In this document: positions 61,118 through 64,000 of the stretch, in pieces
How positions within the stretch are numbered: position 1 is the stretch's first letter
Layout: each line of letters opens with the position of its first letter
Assembly (NCBI GenBank): GCA_031291075.1
Contig: JARLJS010000038.1
Location: 1-64,000 of the forward strand
DNA: 64,000 nucleotides
Reading direction: 5' to 3'
Origin: Nevskia sp.
GTDB lineage: Bacteria; Pseudomonadota; Gammaproteobacteria; Nevskiales; Nevskiaceae
Position numbers and translations under genes: made by a program
The notes under the pieces: generated by a model
Told to the model about the DNA's origin: nothing
Seen by the model: the letters and a program-made list of their open reading frames with translations, nothing else
Database searches by the model: none

Positions 61118-62764
61118 ATGAAACTACACCGACTGTCCGCGCCGCTGCTGGCGCTAGCGCTGTCCCTCCCCGCCGCGCCGCAGGCGGCCACGTTGAACAT
61201 CGAAACCGCCACCATCGAAGAGGTGCAGGCCGCCTACAAAACCGGCAAGGTCACCGCGGTGCAGCTCACCCAGGCCTATCTCGACCGCATCGCCGCCTAC
61301 GACAAGCAGGGACCGGCGATCAACGCGGTGATCACGCTCAACCCCGACGCGCTGGTGGAGGCGAAGAAGCTCGACGCCGAGCGCAAGGCCGGCAAAGTGC
61401 GCGGCCCGCTGCACGGCATCCCGGTGGTGCTGAAGGACAACTACAACACCCACGACCTGCCCACCACCGCCGGGTCGCAGTTGCTGGAAGGCTCTTTGCC
61501 GCCGGCGGACGCCTTCGTGGTGAAGAAGCTGCGCGACGCGGGCGCGATCGTGGTAGCCAAGGTCAACCTGAGCGAGTTCGCCGGCAGCGGCGGCAGCGTC
61601 AGCGGCGCCACCGACCCGGAGGTGCTGAAGAAAGGCCAGGTGCCCAACGGCTTCAGCTCCGCCGGCCTGCAGACGCACAATCCGCACGACCTCACGCGCG
61701 GACCCGCCGGCTCGAGCGGCGGCACCGGCGCGGCGATCGCGGCGGTGTTCGCCCAATTCGGCCTGGGCACCGACACCGGCGGCTCGGTGCGCGGCCCCTC
61801 CTCGGCCAACGGCATCGTCGGCCTCAAGCCCACCGTCGGCCTGATGAGCCGCAACGGCATCGTCCCGCTGGCGCTGTCGTTCGACACCGGCGGCCCGATG
61901 GGCCGCAGCGTCAGCGACGTGGCCCTGGCGCTCGGCGCCATGACCGGCGTCGACCCGGGCGATCCCGCCACCGCCAAGAGCGCCGGCCATTTCCAGAAGG
62001 ACTACACCAAGTATCTCAAGACCGGCGCGCTCAAGGGCGCCCGCATCGGCGTGGCGCGCGACTTCATGGGCAAGGACGCGGGCACCGACCAGGTGATGGA
62101 GGACGCCATCGCCACACTGAAGAAGCTGGGTGCGGTGATCGTGGACCCGGTCAAGTACCCGGACTATCTGCTCGCTTCCAAGCAGCCGATCTACAACCTG
62201 CTGGTGGCGTCCGAGTTCAAGGCGCAGATCACCGACTATCTGCACACGCTCAAGCAGCCCGGCTATCCCAAGAGCTTCGACGAGATCGTAGCCAAGGCCA
62301 ACGATCCCGCCAGCGGTTACCGCAGCCCGGAGAAGGCTTACGCGCTGAAGTACACCGCGGGGCTGGCACTGGATCTCAATGACCCCAGCTACCTGGCAAT
62401 CAAGAACGAGATGCTGGCCGCCAGCCGTGCCGGCATCGGCGCGCTGTTCAAGAAGTACCAGTTGGACGCCATCATCTACCCCACCTCGCCGCGCCCGGCC
62501 ACCCTGATCGTACCCAAGGATCCGCCCAAGCCGGGCGGCGGCGGCGACTCCGCCACCAGCTTCGCCAACGAGACCGGCTGCCCCGACCTGATCGTGCCGG
62601 CCGGCATGACCGCCGACGGCCTGCCGGTGACCATCTCGTTCTTCGGCCAGGCCTGGAGCGAGCCCAAGCTGCTCGGCTACGGCTACGACTTCGAGCAGGC
62701 CACCAAGGCGATCCGCCTGCCCAAGTTCACACCGTCCCTGCCCAGCGACGTCATCACTTACTGA
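61118..62764 (+). CDS. Sec-exported amidase-signature hydrolase, peptide-amidase-like (548 aa)
   Basis: A 548-aa AS amidase with a Sec signal (LSAPLLALALSLPAAPQAA). The triad is Lys106 (VVLKDNYNT), cis-Ser199 (GSSGGTGA) and Ser223 (TGGSVRGP). It is closely related to the gene at 53874, including the insertion SGATDPEVLKKG and the ETATIEEVQAAYKTGKVTAV opening. A short Gly-rich loop (KPGGGGDSATS) precedes the GCPDLIVPAG segment, where most family copies have GFPDLIVPAG. ATG 61118 is the first Met after the promoter-like element at 61027. Confidence 0.93.
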   Translation: MKLHRLSAPLLALALSLPAAPQAATLNIETATIEEVQAAYKTGKVTAVQLTQAYLDRIAAYDKQGPAINAVITLNPDALVEAKKLDAERKAGKVRGPLHGIPVVLKDNYNTHDLPTTAGSQLLEGSLPPADAFVVKKLRDAGAIVVAKVNLSEFAGSGGSVSGATDPEVLKKGQVPNGFSSAGLQTHNPHDLTRGPAGSSGGTGAAIAAVFAQFGLGTDTGGSVRGPSSANGIVGLKPTVGLMSRNGIVPLALSFDTGGPMGRSVSDVALALGAMTGVDPGDPATAKSAGHFQKDYTKYLKTGALKGARIGVARDFMGKDAGTDQVMEDAIATLKKLGAVIVDPVKYPDYLLASKQPIYNLLVASEFKAQITDYLHTLKQPGYPKSFDEIVAKANDPASGYRSPEKAYALKYTAGLALDLNDPSYLAIKNEMLAASRAGIGALFKKYQLDAIIYPTSPRPATLIVPKDPPKPGGGGDSATSFANETGCPDLIVPAGMTADGLPVTISFFGQAWSEPKLLGYGYDFEQATKAIRLPKFTPSLPSDVITY

Positions 62765-62766
62765 CG

Positions 62767-62794
62767 GGTAGGGAAAGGACGGCGGTTTCCGTCT
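62767..62794 (+). promoter_or_regulatory. GGTAGGG-N16-CGTCT element
   Basis: GGTAGGG (62767-62773), 16 nt, CGTCT (62790-62794), 85 nt before the ATG at 62880. It starts 2 nt after the stop of the preceding amidase, so the last amidase has its own element. Confidence 0.6.
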
Positions 62795-62879
62795 CAGCCG
62801 GTACGGGCCGGCGGCCGGGAGAGTCCCGGCCGCCGGTCCTGCCCAGCCGCCCACGACGGCCAACACCAACGGTAATCAC

Positions 62880-64000
62880 ATGAACCAGTCTCTGCGGGCT
62901 CTCCGCTTCTTCCGTCGCCTGGGGCTTGCCGCCGTCGCGGGCGGCCTGATCGGCCTGGCTTCCGGGTTGGCTCCGGCGCCGGCCGCGGCCGCCTCATTCC
63001 AGCTCGAGGAAGCGACGATCGCGCAGATCCAGGACGCGATCCTGAACAAGCAGGTCACCACCGTTGGCGTGGTCGAGGCCTACCTGAAGCGCATCAAGGC
63101 CTACAACGGCACCTGCGTGAAGCAGCCGGACGGCCTGCTCAAGACCATCGAGACCATTCCCCACGCCGGCCAGATCAACGCGCTGTCCACCCTCAACCTG
63201 CGGCCGGCCGCGCGCAAGAAGTGGGGCTTCGATGAGCGCAAGGCGCGCAGCATGACGGACGGCACTGACGCCGATCCCAAGATGCCGGACGCGCTGGAAG
63301 TAGCGGCCCAGGAGGACGCCTACCTGGCCAAGACCGGCAAGCTGATCGGCCCGCTGCATGGCGTGGTGATGGCGTTCAAGGACCAGTACGACACCTTCGA
63401 CATGCGCAGCACCTCCGGCGCAGATGCGTTCTATGCCAACGATCGCCCGCCCGAGGACGCCACCTTCATCAAGCGCCTGCGCGCGGCCGGCGCCATCATC
63501 CTGGCCAAGGCCAACCTGGCCGAGTACGCCGATGGCGTCCCGCGCAGCTCCTTTGGCGGCACGTTCTGCAATCCCTACGACACCGAGCGCAATCCCAACG
63601 TCTCCAGCGCCGGTTCGGGCTCCTCGGTGGCGGCGAACATGGTGACTTGCGCCATCGCCGAGGAAACCGGCTCCTCGGTACGCGGACCCGCCGAGGCCAA
63701 CAACGCGGTGGGCCTGGCGCCGACGCAGGAGTTGATCAGCCGCGACGGCATGATCCAGTACGGCATGAACACCCGCGTCGGCCCGATCTGCCGCAACGTC
63801 GAGGACGTGGCGAAGATCCTTGACGTCTACGCCGGCTACGACCCGAAGGATCCGCTCACCGTGTTCAGCGTCGGCCGTATGCCGCCCAAGCACTATCCCG
63901 AGTACGCCCGCGAGAAGAGCCTGAGCGGCATCCGCATCGGCGTGGTGCGCGAGTACATGAGCAAGAAACTCTTCACCCCGGCCGACTACCAGACCATCGA
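62880..64000 (+). CDS. exported long-form amidase-signature hydrolase (truncated by the window end)
   Basis: The first 373 residues of a long-form AS amidase; the reading frame runs off the window. The Sec signal (LGLAAVAGGLIGLASGLAPAPAAAA) is followed by EEATIAQIQDAILNK, the long-form insertion (YNGTCVKQPDGL to ALEVAAQED) and the triad Lys167 (MAFKDQYDT), cis-Ser242 in SSAGSGSS and Ser266 in TGSSVRGP. The cis-Ser loop reads VSSAGSG rather than GSSSGSG. Nearest relatives in the window are the genes at 43119 and 48238. Confidence 0.92.
   Translation, partial: MNQSLRALRFFRRLGLAAVAGGLIGLASGLAPAPAAAASFQLEEATIAQIQDAILNKQVTTVGVVEAYLKRIKAYNGTCVKQPDGLLKTIETIPHAGQINALSTLNLRPAARKKWGFDERKARSMTDGTDADPKMPDALEVAAQEDAYLAKTGKLIGPLHGVVMAFKDQYDTFDMRSTSGADAFYANDRPPEDATFIKRLRAAGAIILAKANLAEYADGVPRSSFGGTFCNPYDTERNPNVSSAGSGSSVAANMVTCAIAEETGSSVRGPAEANNAVGLAPTQELISRDGMIQYGMNTRVGPICRNVEDVAKILDVYAGYDPKDPLTVFSVGRMPPKHYPEYAREKSLSGIRIGVVREYMSKKLFTPADYQTI

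Noticed and set aside
1-64000. tRNA, rRNA or riboswitch genes
   Set aside because: No cloverleaf, rRNA core or recognised riboswitch consensus was seen in the intergenic regions, although only visual inspection was possible.

Overview
The window is a GC-rich chromosome segment from a Gram-negative bacterium. It carries Tat- and Sec-exported enzymes, a two-permease RND efflux operon, an outer-membrane lipoprotein channel and a PEP-CTERM (VPLPA-type) protein. These fit a gammaproteobacterium near Xanthomonadales/Nevskiales, but no rRNA or housekeeping gene is present to settle the placement.

The dominant feature is an island of 18 amidase-signature (AS) family genes, 17 complete and one cut by the window end. 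All 18 have an export signal and all keep the Lys / cis-Ser / Ser catalytic triad. They lie in four blocks. (1) 306-13608 (+): six tandem Tat-dependent paralogues in the order A-B-A-B-B-A, then a 681-aa long form and a 529-aa form, closed by a strong hairpin terminator. (2) 50295 down to 41353 (-): three long-form amidases and a 588-aa Tat amidase, with an acetamidase/formamidase gene among them, followed by two S9 peptidases (to 37100). (3) 50528-55526 (+), divergent from block 2: three Sec-exported amidases, two of them resembling peptide amidase. (4) 60940-58854 (-) and 61118-64000 (+): a divergent pair holding three more amidases and a small membrane protein. A second acetamidase/formamidase (33552-34706) diverges from a lipocalin-like lipoprotein plus a degenerate asparaginase-like protein (34877-37146).

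Between these blocks lie a JmjC/cupin-like oxygenase (13979-14896), an RND efflux operon with outer-membrane factor (15138-24290), a cohesin-like protein, an outer-membrane barrel-like protein, a PPK2 kinase, and a metal-transport operon (P1B-type ATPase, three SPFH/band-7 membrane proteins, ZIP transporter; 33510 down to 26817). The right part (55600-58850) holds a PEP-CTERM protein, a small periplasmic protein, a secreted collagen-like protein with a phage-tail-collar end, and a small ORF flanked by two copies of a long palindromic repeat.

The most interesting signal is non-coding. A bipartite element, GGTNGGG - 16/17 nt - CGTCT, occurs in the intergenic DNA ahead of every likely amidase transcription unit, the acetamidase and lipocalin units and the RND efflux operon: ten candidate sites, seven of them strong. 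Three divergent intergenic regions each carry two copies, one facing each way. Its geometry resembles an ECF-sigma-type -35/-10 promoter, and it would make the exported amidases, efflux pump and accessory genes one regulon. What the regulon does is unknown. Inference: periplasmic degradation of amide- or peptide-type compounds coupled to efflux.
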